Of a stretch of 54,168 nucleotides of DNA, positions 1 through 11,078 are shown piece by piece. Each line of letters starts with the position of its first letter. The stretch's first letter is position 1. Both the position numbers and the translations under genes were made by a program. The stretch spans positions 1-54,168 of the forward strand of contig MSJH02000760.1 of assembly GCA_001931875.2 (NCBI GenBank). Direction: 5' to 3'. The notes under the pieces were generated by a model. The model saw nothing but the letters and a program-made list of their open reading frames with translations. It ran no database searches and was not told the DNA's origin. Source of the stretch: Byssochlamys sp. IMV 00236. Taxonomy: Eukaryota; Ascomycota; Eurotiomycetes; Eurotiales; Thermoascaceae.

Positions 1-32
1 TTTTTTTTTTTTTTTTTTTTTTTTGTTAATAG

Positions 33-310
<278 letters not shown>

Positions 311-842
311 GCGTCTTTGCCCTCCCCTCATCATCATACCATTGCTCACAATACAAAATAATATATATTTTTGATTCATATAAAAAGAAGAACGAAGAGA
401 AAGAGACTGCTTGATATTATAAATGCTTACGTAAAGCAGCTTGAAGTAAAATAATGATCCTGGATCCAACCTTTCATTTTATACTTTGATCATTTATGTA
501 GCAATAAAACCAGCTGCACCAAGTACTTATCTTACATTAATATGCTTGACTATTATTGCTATTTTAAGGAGTAGATTGTGATAATCAGCAATATATATCA
601 TTTTACCATCAAAAGGTGTATTTTTCATTCTATAGCAAAGTACTTGCTAAAACATAAACAAAATGCTTATCAGTGCATGACTAGAGCACACTAATTATAT
701 TAATCGTTGACCTACTATTCGGTCTTTGTGATTTGCAAGAGTAATCGGTGTGACGTGTATTTTAATTTCAATTTCAGACACAAGGCATGTCTCCCCCAAT
801 CAAGGCTATGAAAAAGTTCTTTACTGTTGAATACAAGAAGAA
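311..842. other. Intergenic region between NUDT21 and NDUFB7
   Basis: AT-rich stretch holding the NUDT21 3' UTR and the NDUFB7 promoter/5' UTR. I see no convincing gene here. A T-rich tract ending in CAG near 765-778 could be a 5'-UTR intron acceptor for NDUFB7. An in-frame ATG at 787 gives a different, non-homologous peptide and is rejected as the start. Confidence 0.5.
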
Positions 843-1170
843 ATGTCAGGTACTTAAAAATCTGAATTAAACCTACTGTACGATTAAATATTGAACCTTA
901 GACGGAACAGCCTCTCAAAAGGATATGGCAAAGTCCAGAATTCCACTTGAATACCGTGATTATTGTGCTCAATTGTTGATCCCCCTTAATAAATGTAGAG
1001 GCGAAACCTTTTACCTTCCTTGGAAATGTGGAAACGAACGTCATGCTTATGAAAAGTGTCAATATGAAGAGTAAAGTATATTCAATTGTAATCACATACA
1101 AAGACTAATCTATTTTTTTAGCTTTAAGCGTCGTATGAAAGAACAACAAGCTAAAGCCTTGGAAGAATAA
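843..1170 (+). CDS. NDUFB7: NADH:ubiquinone oxidoreductase subunit NDUFB7 (B18)
   Basis: Accessory subunit of mitochondrial complex I. It sits on the intermembrane-space side of the membrane arm and is stabilised by two disulfides. There are three exons: 843-849 (only Met-Ser plus one base), 902-1070 and 1122-1170, giving 74 residues with exact phases. The sequence shows IPLEYRDYC followed by two CX9C motifs (CAQLLIPLNKC and CGNERHAYEKC), which are diagnostic of this twin-CX9C family and point to import by Mia40/Erv1. The start at 843 is chosen because it puts the tiny first exon in frame with the conserved part; the upstream ATG at 787 does not. Length is somewhat short for the family (human about 137 residues). 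Confidence 0.85.
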
Positions 1171-1305
1171 AATCTACGCCAACTTTGGATATATAACTTA
1201 AAACTCACAACAAAAGTGTATTATTCACTTTTTTTTTCTTCATATATAAAAAAGACCCTGCAATTAGATATCTTTATTCTCTTTTTGTGTCCATATTTAT
1301 GTTGT

Positions 1306-4300
1306 CTATACAGAAGAAGGAGGAGGAAGGGAGGCATGATAGATATGGTTCATGAGAGATTCGAGGTAATTTTCAGCAAATGAAGACATGTAGAATTCGT
1401 GCTCAGAGCTATGATCTGCAACAAAGTTATGGGCAAGTTCATGGCATATTGTCATAAACCAATAGATCAACGCTTCTTTTCTTTTCACTGCTTCATCTTC
1501 TGTTTGAGATTCATGAAGTGCTAAATAGTATCTCAAGTTCATAAACAGACTACCACTCAGATTGAAAGCAATCGTTGGACCTTCCTTGTCATAAAAGATT
1601 TGGATTGTCGCTAACTGCAGTCCAAACACCTTGGAAAGATCATTGAGAATACTCGTGAACTTGGCCATAGCTTGTCCGTATTGCTCGAGCACGTCATCTC
1701 CTTGGATCGTTCTGTGCACATAAAACTCCATACCCATGACATTACCAACATAGGTCAAATTGTGTCCAGGTGTGGCATCACAGTACTGTCTTGACTCGTT
1801 CACTTGATTGATTCGAGGAGGAGTGAAGACGCCTTGTCCTGTGTACGGTCTGCATGAATGAATGGCTCGCTTTAGATTTTGTCGAATATTATCTGTGTAG
1901 TTTGGAGTAATCGTTGTCTCTGACGGTGGTAATTTAGGTTGCTTGGGTTCATGAGTTTCATTATTGTCATTGTTTACAATCGATGACGACTCGGCACTTG
2001 TCGTGGTTGATGGTGTTGAAGGAGCCTGTTGCTGTCTCCATGACCACAATCTATTGATTAATCCTGTTGGCTTTTGTTCCGGCGCTTTGCTTATCGCTTG
2101 CTTTTGCTTTTCTCGATCTTCCTCCGTCGAAACCTTTTTGACTTGATGGGTCTTCTTTGGGTATGTTTCATGCAATAGGCGGTTCACCACATTTTGCACA
2201 TGGTTATCATGTTGTTGGGAAAGCAACTGTCGGATATACCCTTCTTGACAGTCGCCAAACACCTCTTGCACCTGTTTGGTATATTTATCTAATTCTTGTG
2301 GAGCCAATGGACGAGGCATAGATACTGGATTTGTATTGGATGTAATAGGTCTTACTGGTGAAGCTATCTGCTGCTTACGAATATTCAAGATACGATCAAC
2401 AGGTACACCTTTACGACGCAGATGATGAAGGCTTGCCGTTAGATATCTTTCAACAATGATTGCATCGTTAAACTGAACGCGAGCAAACAATAAAACACAC
2501 AAAGCATTGGCAACATCATAATAGTCCATCTCTGATGCAGTCGACACGTAGATGCCAAAATCAACTCTATCTGCACAAGCTGTCGTTGGTTGAACGTTCT
2601 TTTCTGAGGTATGTTTAAAGACACGGTTGATTTTTAGCTCCTGTGCTTGAATCACTTTGAGGTGCTGCCTTACATACTGTTCATCATGTAACAGCTCTTT
2701 TCGTCGCTGAGGGTTATCATTCATCATTTGATAGATGATGATGGGTGTACGCTCAAATATCATTTCAGTGATTTGTTTGGTTCTTTCGGTAACGCCCATT
2801 CTGTTGGTGTATGAGTAAGTTTCCTTGATTTGCCTACAAACAAATCTTAGCAAAGTTTCTGTTTAAATTTATCAAACTTACGTTGATAGCAATTGACTGC
2901 CTAGCTGCTTATAAAAATCTTCCAATAATGGCTCCATTGGCGCTGATAAAGGAGAAAAGATTTGGTGTCCCATTGTATCATCGATAATAAAGATATCGGA
3001 AGCTTTAGCTAATCTATATTGAACGAATTCTCCATCTAATATATTCTCTTCATTCGACTGTTCTTGCTGTTGTTCCTCAGATAAAGTCATCTTTTTGATA
3101 CCCACCAGAAAAGGCTTCGTCTTCATTTCATGCAGCAACTGTCTGTTGGACCGAATGAGATAAAATTGCCCTGCGATTTGACGAAGTGCGCCCAAGTATC
3201 TTTCGCCTCCACTGCTCAAGTCCCAAAACCTTTGAGGATCCTTTACGATCATAGAAGCGAGTTCTACCGTATTCGGCTCATCTTTGACTCCACAGGATCT
3301 CAAAAATGAGTTTCCCAAAGTACCAAAATTGACGAAAAGAAACAGCTCCTTGTGAAAGCTTGTAGAGTCATCGGATTCGAAGTAACAATGGCATGGTTCC
3401 TTCAGGATGGTCACACCGTTTGAGACGACAGGAATGAAGGCTGTCTCTCGTAGCAGCTGCCAATGTGTTCTCGAGAGTTCACCGGATCGACTAGCCATAT
3501 ATTCAAATATTCTTTTCGCTTTATCATGGTCCTTTTCAATATTCGATAAAAACGCTTCAACCAATCGAGGAGCTGGTGGGTTCTCGCGTACGCCGAGTTT
3601 GTCGCGCATAGGCACAAGGTCAGAATGAAGCGTTTGGAAGCCAAGGAGCTGAACGTCAAGATTGGTAAAACAATCACGAGGTGCCGAATATGTCTTTCCG
3701 TCCGAACAAGGTAAAAATTTGATATCGATCGTGCTCGCATCATACTTTTCTTGATAATCCTTGTAGTGTTCAATAAAATACGAAAGGGCTGTCTTTTGGA
3801 TCCTTTTTCTTTCTTCTGTCATCGTTTCGGCAGGAGCAGCCAAGGTCAGTAAGGTTTGAAGAGGCGGAGAGGTGTTCAAACCAAGCTTGTCCACAAGAAA
3901 CTTGGCCTCATCACTTGAAGGTCTCCAGCGTGGGGTCCAGAAGATAACAGGCAAACCCAAGTTTTTAGCAATCTCTGTAGGACTATAGAGGTCTGCTGCC
4001 TTGTAGCGTTTATATATTTTCTTTTCATGCTTTTCCAGAACAGTAGGATCAGATTCAGTTGCTTTTGGTCGAGGCTTCGTCACAACCTTGATTCGAGGTT
4101 CTTCTCCTTCTTTAGTGAAGATGGTCGTGCCTCGAAGTCTGCGAACTTCCACATCAGTTAATGTAGACTGGACAGAAGTGAGGTATTTTACTAAATCAAC
4201 ATGCGACCAACTTCCTTCAGATAAAAGTCTATCAAAGACCATTTGCAACTCTACATGCTAAGCGTACGAGATAAAATAAGAACATGTAGTCTTCCTTTTA

Positions 4301-6819
4301 CCCCCCTTACCTTTCGAACACCAAGTGAAGTTAAAAAGGTATCACTGACGCTTCGAGTATTACTAAATTGAATTGTCGGCAGATCATCAAATAGATTGAC
4401 GTTTGGAAAATAAGCATCCCCCGGCAACTTCATACCAAACTTAGTCGGGATGCATGTTTTCAATTTCAACAGCTGAACAATTTCGCCTTCAGATTTAGAT
4501 GGTATGTTTCCAAAGCTTTTGGATATAATCCCAAGTACTCGCTCAGAAAATGAGCTAGAAGTTTGCAGCTCAGGCTTGGATTGAGATATATATTGCACCC
4601 AGTACACTATCGATAATTCCTTCATGTCTCCAAAGTAAGAAGCTAGGTCATTTGCATTAAAGTGTTTGGATACAGAGAATGGCATTACATCAGAAGGAAC
4701 ATCCATATCAAGAGGAATGATCTTGGGATTCTGCCAGTACTTTGCCCTTGACAGCTGTAGTAGCCCCTTCTGTTCTCCACAGTCCATAACAGCAGCACCA
4801 AGAAATTGAGCGCGCGTCGTTTCATTGATATTGTTTCGAGTTGTGGCTGGGATAGCAGTGTTGCCTACATTACATTCAATCCACCACTTCATACATGCAA
4901 TCATTTCATCCACTGTTAAAGAACGTGAATCGAGTTCCTTCAAGACGTCATTCAATCCAAGAGGCTGTAGCAGTCCATGGTCCGTTAGCTTTTTCATACC
5001 ATCTTTACACTCTTCATAAACAATAGATGTAATTGTAGGGATTGTCTTTATGAATTTGTCTAATAGCTGTGTAATATTATGTCCAGTTAAGCTCATGGTA
5101 TCAGGCACAGTTCTGGCGATGGTAATAGGCTGTATACCATGAGAAGTCATGATGTTCAAAGGTACCTTGCATGATTGAAAGAACCAACTCTCGTGCACTT
5201 TGCCGACAATAGAGCTTGGAGTAGAGTGTTGAAATGTAAAGGATCTCAAAGCATGAGCTGCCCTTCTCTCCAGCATGTTCTTGGCGCTATCTGTACCTTC
5301 AACGATTGTTTTGTCCACTTGCTGTTGAGACCCTACGAGCTCTCTATAGAGTCGAGCAATCTGTTCCATTTCATCATTATAAACCAGTCGAGCCAAGAGA
5401 CCACCGACTGCGAGTAACTCCTTATTCCATATGCTGATATATCTGTCTGCAAAATCAATGCTTTCTCTTTCTACAGTGGGTATAAACCGGGATGCCATAT
5501 GACAGCAGCAACCGGTAGTTTGATGTGTAGGAAAGCCAATGAAGACGCACCCTTGGTTAGGGAATGGAATTAGATTTTTATAGATGTCAAGATTGTTTTC
5601 AGACGCATCCAGTTCTTCTCTACCAGTGTATACCAGCTGGAACTTTGTCGTCTTTGGTGGTTTCTTTTTGGTGGCACGTTCCATTTCCTTCTCATAATCC
5701 CTTGACACGTGAACTTGTAGGGACGCTGTCACTACACGTAAAAAGATACTACCCTTCTCTACAGGCAGTGTGTTGCCATTCTCCTTTCGCATGCCCAAGA
5801 GGCCAGCAAGCGGTTGAAGAAGGATGTTAGGCGGGGTATATTTTTCTGAGTCTAGTTGGATTTGTCTTGTGTCTGCACCCGTGATCGTAAACATACGCTG
5901 AGGCGTGTTCAGAATCATCTGACGGGTATCGATTGCCATTGCCCTAGGTTCTGCCACTCTCTTTTTAATACTGAATATTTGTTGATCATCAAAGAATACA
6001 GTGACCTCTCTCAAATTGGCTGTGAACCCCATACTTGTTGTCAAGAATTTACAAAAATTGTCAAAGTCAGGCATTTCCATTGGCTCTCGAAGATCCATCA
6101 GAAAAGACGTCCAGGAGTCTATATCTTTCTCAGGCACATCGGCTCTCTTTGCAAACAGTTGATCTCCTTTAAAATAAAACGCCATACATTGTGATCCTGA
6201 AAACACGCTAAAAGCAAGAGTTAATACAAAGACGACCTTGTTTATCTTGTACTTACAATGGATTCTCACAAACGGAGAAGAGAGAATAAAATCCAACACC
6301 AAAGGCACCAATCTTTTGTTCATCTATCATATACGTTTTGATACAGTTCCAAGACTAACGTTGCATCTTTTTTACCTGGATTTCCTTCCGCAATACGTTT
6401 CAATCGAATCCAATCCTCCTGTCGAAAGTGCATACCATTGTTTTTGAAAACGATCTTGTTACATTTTGTAGATAAGTTTATTGATTTGTTAGAATCAGAT
6501 GAACCTGTGTAAAAGCATATTTGAACCGCGCTTGATGATGCATCATCTTTTATATCAGTAGGTTATAAATTGTTGTTGTTGATATTATTATTATTATTAT
6601 TACCAGCATTTTGCATAAGTTCTCTATATAACACATATTCTGCTGAATATCTTGCTAATATCTTATCAATAAGGTGTCTTTGGTTGACTGCGGATATAAG
6701 TTAGGTATGCATATATACGAGCTTAATCTATAATCACCTTCAACTTTCTCTTCTACTCCGCCACTGTCCATGACGTTGGAACGTAATGCTTCCAGTCGAT
6801 TTTCAAATTTTGTCGTCAT
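1306..6819 (-). CDS. DUF3684-family giant protein: GHKL ATPase head and C-terminal HExxH zincin-like motif
   Basis: Seven exons: 6819-6738, 6687-6604, 6546-6376, 6323-6257, 6207-4311, 4257-2882 and 2833-1306. They give 1,734 residues with every phase closing. The first five exons encode a GHKL (Hsp90/sacsin-like) ATP-binding head: N-box ELMQNADD at 50-57, NNG at 91-93 where the G1 loop is expected, and GAFGVGF at 118-124. The middle resembles the fungal DUF3684 family. About 400 residues from the end lie low-complexity Gln/Pro/Thr linkers, and near the C-terminus is HELAHN (1690-1695) followed by His1700 and His1704, the spacing of a WLM/SprT-like zinc protease site. Function is unknown; sacsin-like GHKL proteins are thought to act as chaperones. 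The long internal exons contain no stops. Family assignment is from recalled motifs; the protease reading is inference. Confidence 0.85.
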
Positions 6820-7200
6820 TGACAATAGATGATCTATAAAGAAATAAAGAAATAAAAAAAAAGGAAGGGAATAACAATAGAGAGAGAATTTGAACGCTGA
6901 CCTGAAACCTCAAAGTATCACTAAATGCACACCTTTGAACTGCGCATAAAGACAGCTAGAAAAGATCACTGCCGACAGTAACCTTTTCATTACATTGCCC
7001 AGATCAGTTCAAAGATGATAATAAGTGTCCAAGTATGAGTTTGCCAGAACTAGATTAATTAATCTTCCTTTGTTTCTATGAGTTTGTTTTGACACGAAAG
7101 TTATGTATTAATCGATAGACAGATCTGTTACAATATATAATAATGTTGTATTGCATTAAAGAATAAACAGTAATAGAATTATGCATTTATTTATAAAATA
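6820..7200. other. Intergenic region upstream of the DUF3684 gene
   Basis: Holds the presumed promoter/5' UTR of the DUF3684 gene and the 3' UTR of the GT2 gene (both on the minus strand). It contains A-rich runs around 6841-6870. I see no gene or structured element. Confidence 0.5.
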
Positions 7201-9075
7201 TTAATATTGATAGGAAGGATAAAATATGATAGATGTAGGATCCATGGAAGATGCATCATTGAGACCAAAGAAATCTGAGCCACTCGGTCTATTAGGATCT
7301 AATAAGAACATGGCGACATTAAAGATGATACCGGCGAGGATCAGGAGCAGCCAAAAGATAATAGGCAATGCCTCTTTCAATTGACTGAAAAATACGCTCT
7401 CTTTCTTCATTTCTGCAGCAGATCTTGCAGAAGTACCCCATCCTACATCCCAGAGAGAGATGATTGCCCAGAGCTTGGCAGGAACAAGGCCAAACATGTA
7501 ATAGAGCGAGTAGATCGGGAAGCCAATGAATCGAGGTGAAAGTGCGACAATGGTAGAATATACCGTCTTGATACAGGCAATGGCAGCAAGAGAAATCAAC
7601 CAGACAACGAGAACCAAGGGTGTTTTGGAAAATAAGATTTGGAAAATGGAAAACAGGAGCACGAAGGGATAGATGCCTTGATAAAAGAGTTCAGCAGCCA
7701 TCCATGGACTGTGTTTATGAATGCTTCTTGCGTTCCAAAAGAGCTCTCGGTAAAAGCTCTTGGACCATCGAGTCTGTTGTTTGAACCAGCGAAGAAATGA
7801 AGTTGGGGTTTCAGTTTCACAAAATGCCAAGTGTGTATAGACCACCTTATGACCTTTCAACAGCGTTTGGTTCGTAAGGTGTCTAAATAGAACGTCAGAC
7901 TATAATATTAGTTTTATATATGCTTTTTTTTTTTTTTACCTGTCATCACCATAGGTGCATTCCATGCCCAAAAAGGACTGAGAAATCCACTCTTCCAAAA
8001 TCTCACGTAATACGTACGTTCGATAGACACCCATAGGGCCAGAAACACAGGTAACACATCGATTGAAGCTTTGAGCAGCTCTTTCGATATTAAATGCCAT
8101 CCAGTATCGAAGAGAAGACATGTAAGAGAGCAGATTATCTTTACTATTCCATATTCTGACATCACCAGCAGCTGCGCCAATATTCGGAAACCAATGCAGG
8201 GCTTTTTCCATTTCAATCATTGCGTTAGGATCAAACCGAGTGTCTGAGTCAGTAGACATAACAGCTTCACAACCAGCAGCCATAAGAACACGGAAGGCGG
8301 TATACATGGCATGTCGTTTACCTCTGTGGGGTTGGAGGTAGCAAACGGCTCGTGCTTCAGTTGGTAAAACGAGTTGATCTCGAATGATCTTGTCAAAATC
8401 TACAAGAGCAGATTCTTTCAAACCTTGATACTTTTCATGAGCTGTATCATTACTACTACTGCTACTACTACTTGCAATGCGGCTTGTCGCTTCCGTGATC
8501 TCTTCTTTCAATCGTTGGAAAGAAAGTGATAAAAGCTCTGGCAAGACAACGATGGGACCATCAGGAAAGATCTTTTGAAAGACAGCAGCCATTTCCTTGT
8601 CTTCGGAAGCATCACCGTCAATGACGACAATGATCTTGAATGGCTCAGGATAGTTGAGGCTCTTGACAGATTCAAGGCATTGTGTAAATAAGCCAGGTTC
8701 TTCTCGATAGCCTACTACAGCGAGACCCATTTTGGTAGCAAGTCGAGGCATGTCTTGTCCTCTTTCCAAGTCATTGCTGTCACACGGCAATGGATCCGTC
8801 TTTTCATCCTCATGCTCTAGTTTCACTTTTGGAATAGGCTCCGGGAGTCGCTTGTTGTAGTAGTGGACCAAGATGCGATTCAATGTGGCAAACACAAGTT
8901 GTAGCCCGATAAAGCAAAAGACGACGGTACCATAAACACCAAGAACCCAAAAAGATTTGCGGGTCACTTTGACCTTTAGTGCATAACCTACCAAAGCGGG
9001 AGCAACAAAGAAGCAAGAGACAGCAATAGAGTATAATAGCTTCAAAGGAAGTGCCCAATGAATCGTAGTTGGCAT
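7201..9075 (-). CDS. GT2 processive glycosyltransferase, hyaluronan-synthase-like
   Basis: Two exons (9075-7940 and 7882-7201) give 605 residues. Two N-terminal membrane segments (about 10-75) precede a GT2 catalytic domain with IDGDASED (about 152), a DSD motif in STDSDTRFD (about 274), GDDR (376-379) and QQTRW (414-418), followed by about four to five hydrophobic segments. This is the order of class I hyaluronan synthases and fungal Cps1-type enzymes, which make and export a polysaccharide at the plasma membrane. A Ser-rich insert (about 202-209) lies between the first and second Asp motifs. The start at 9075 is preferred over an upstream ATG (9204) because it places the first membrane segment at the N-terminus. 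The real polymer is unknown: hyaluronan, a glucuronan or a chitin-like product are all possible. Confidence 0.8.
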
Positions 9076-9389
9076 ATGAGCGTGGATGGTATTAACTTGT
9101 TTTTTATAAGTCAGGAAAGCAGCTATTAAATGATGAATAATGCAATTGTTTTTATAGATATCGTCGTCAATACAAAGAAAGAGAGAAAAAGGAAATGAGA
9201 ACAAGAGATTGGACCATATAAATGTTCTTCATGTCTCTGTTTCGCTTTTTTTTTTTTTTTTTGAGCAAAGGACAAACCCTGCCATTAGTTGTTTTTTTTT
9301 TTTAGTTTTCATACGAATATAACTGATCATTTAGACATCTTTTTATAAAGAATCAAAGAGTATCCTTCCATCTCTCAGCTTTTGTGTAT

Positions 9390-9422
<33 letters not shown>

Positions 9423-9755
9423 TCTTTTTGCCCTGTTTCAAAGTAATATAGTGGAGGAAAGCCTTGATTTATGCAGACATACATTTTGATCCATTTAAGT
9501 TTCCGCTCATAAGCACAAAGCTGTCATTTTTAAATACTTGACGTCAATAAAAAAAAAAAAAAAAAAAAAAGAAAAACCATTAAGCATTTTCTTTCTTTGT
9601 TAAAGATGTTTATTTCGTATTAAATACAACAAGCGAATCATTTTGAGAGTGAAGAATCTGTTAATAATGTGTTTCTTTAGACGCAGATGAAACAAAGTAC
9701 ACGGCTAGATACTTCTTATGTATCATTGGATATAATCCCCACCCATTCATATTTT
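9076..9755. other. Intergenic region with long homopolymer runs
   Basis: Lies between the GT2 start and the 3' end of the endonuclease V gene. It contains a T-run of about 18 nt near 9247, a T30 run at 9392-9421 and an A-run of about 22 nt near 9549-9570. No coding potential is apparent on either strand. The runs are of the poly(dA:dT) type common in fungal promoters. Confidence 0.5.
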
Positions 9756-10661
9756 TTATTTGTATTTCCAATTTTCTCTGATATACGCTCTACTTTCCAA
9801 ATCAGCCATACGAATCGGTTCTGGTATCCTATACCGAGGAGACACAGCCAAAACGACCTTGACCGCCGTTTCCAAAGATACCCGATGGCCTTGACTGACA
9901 AATACAGGGTTCTTGCTTCCTGTTCTCAACGCTGTCCCATACAGGATTCCTGATGTCTCGCCTACTAGATCTAAACGGTCCCCTCTTTTCCATAATGTCT
10001 CGTGGCATGTGGCCTTTATCTTGTTCACATCATCTAAATCGCCACGGATCATCAAAAAGTTCTTTGCTACACCGATTGTAGGCGTATCGGATACTACACC
10101 CAAGTGACAAGCAATGCCAAACTGACGAGGATGAAGTAGTCCATTTCCTTGGATCGTTTAAGCTTTTTTTTTTTTTTGTCTACATGTTTTTTTTTTTTCT
10201 TTACCGTCTATAAGAAGAACTTGAGGATAAATCTCTGGTTGGTTCGATTTAAGCTCATTCAACAAATTCAGTAAGGGATTCACTTCACGAAAGGCTAAAT
10301 AGCCAGATATATAAGGAAGATGCAGTTTGGTTTCTAGAAACTTTTTATAAACAACCTTCAAGTACATTAATGTATATACAGAGTTGTATATAAAATATAT
10401 TTACCTGAAGATCAGGAAATGTCATGACAACCAAACAAGCGACTGCATTTTCATAATCTCCAAGTGGAAAGCTTAAATCGACTCCACCTACATAATTTAG
10501 ATTGTCCAAAGTAAAATCAAGCCTGTCTGTGAGTTCAAGTCTTTTGCGTAATTCCAATTGTTCGCTTTTAAAGTAAAATAAGCAAACTACTTAATTCTTA
10601 AACAATCTTTTTACTCGCTCCAAATACGTCTTTGTTCTACAGAAGGATCGCTATCATACAT
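9756..10661 (-). CDS. Endonuclease V
   Basis: Four exons (10661-10615, 10564-10405, 10355-10205 and 10147-9756) give 249 residues. Endonuclease V cleaves the second phosphodiester bond 3' of inosine; eukaryotic members act mainly on inosine in RNA. Visible family signatures are GGVDLSF (Asp45), PYISGYLAFRE (Glu93), LLIDGNG (Asp119) with HPRQFG after it, TPTIGVAKN (Lys148), and the C-terminal block GHRVSLETAV with RYRIPEPIR. The metal-binding acidic residues and the lysine are therefore all present, and length matches the family. All splice phases close. Several introns carry A/T homopolymers. Confidence 0.92.
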
Positions 10662-11078
10662 TTATGAAAACAATAGGGAAGAGAGAGAGGCTACACAAAG
10701 AAAGATCAAATAAACAAATTGTTTATTCTTTATCATAAAATAATAATATTGAGAGAGAGAGAGACATAAGAACTGTATACATGCGTTAAATAAGAATACG
10801 AAATAGAGAAAGAGATGGAGAGGGGGGATGTATAAATGAATTCATGTTGTCGTTTCTTTGTCAAGTATGATTCTGCAAGGAGTTTTTTTAATTTACTATA
10901 CACAAAGGTTTTCTTTTTTTTTGGTTATTTTTTATTTTGGGGCAGGCTTTATTTTCTGGCATTATTATTTCCTGTATTTACTCTTTTTCTTGGTGTTGCT
11001 GGTGATTTTATTTCGCTTGCTATGCTGTTTCTTTTACCTATATTATCTGTTGAATAACATAATAAATGAGTGAATATT
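10662..11078. other. Intergenic region, low complexity
   Basis: Promoter side of endonuclease V and 3' side of the LIM-binding gene. It contains GA repeats near 10750 and T-rich DNA from about 10880 to 11060. Hydrophobic plus-strand reading frames here are products of the T-rich composition and are not accepted as genes. Confidence 0.5.

Noticed and set aside
787..849. Upstream ATG reading MSPPIKAMKK as start of NDUFB7
   Set aside because: It is out of phase with the conserved exon; only the ATG at 843 gives MSDGTASQKDMAKSRIPL through a canonical splice.
5175..6194. Several plus-strand frames opposite the DUF3684 gene
   Set aside because: Antisense shadows of a long exon; no start context, no family features.
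10836..11073. Hydrophobic plus-strand frames in the T-rich spacer
   Set aside because: Phe/Leu-rich translation of T-rich DNA; no conserved feature.
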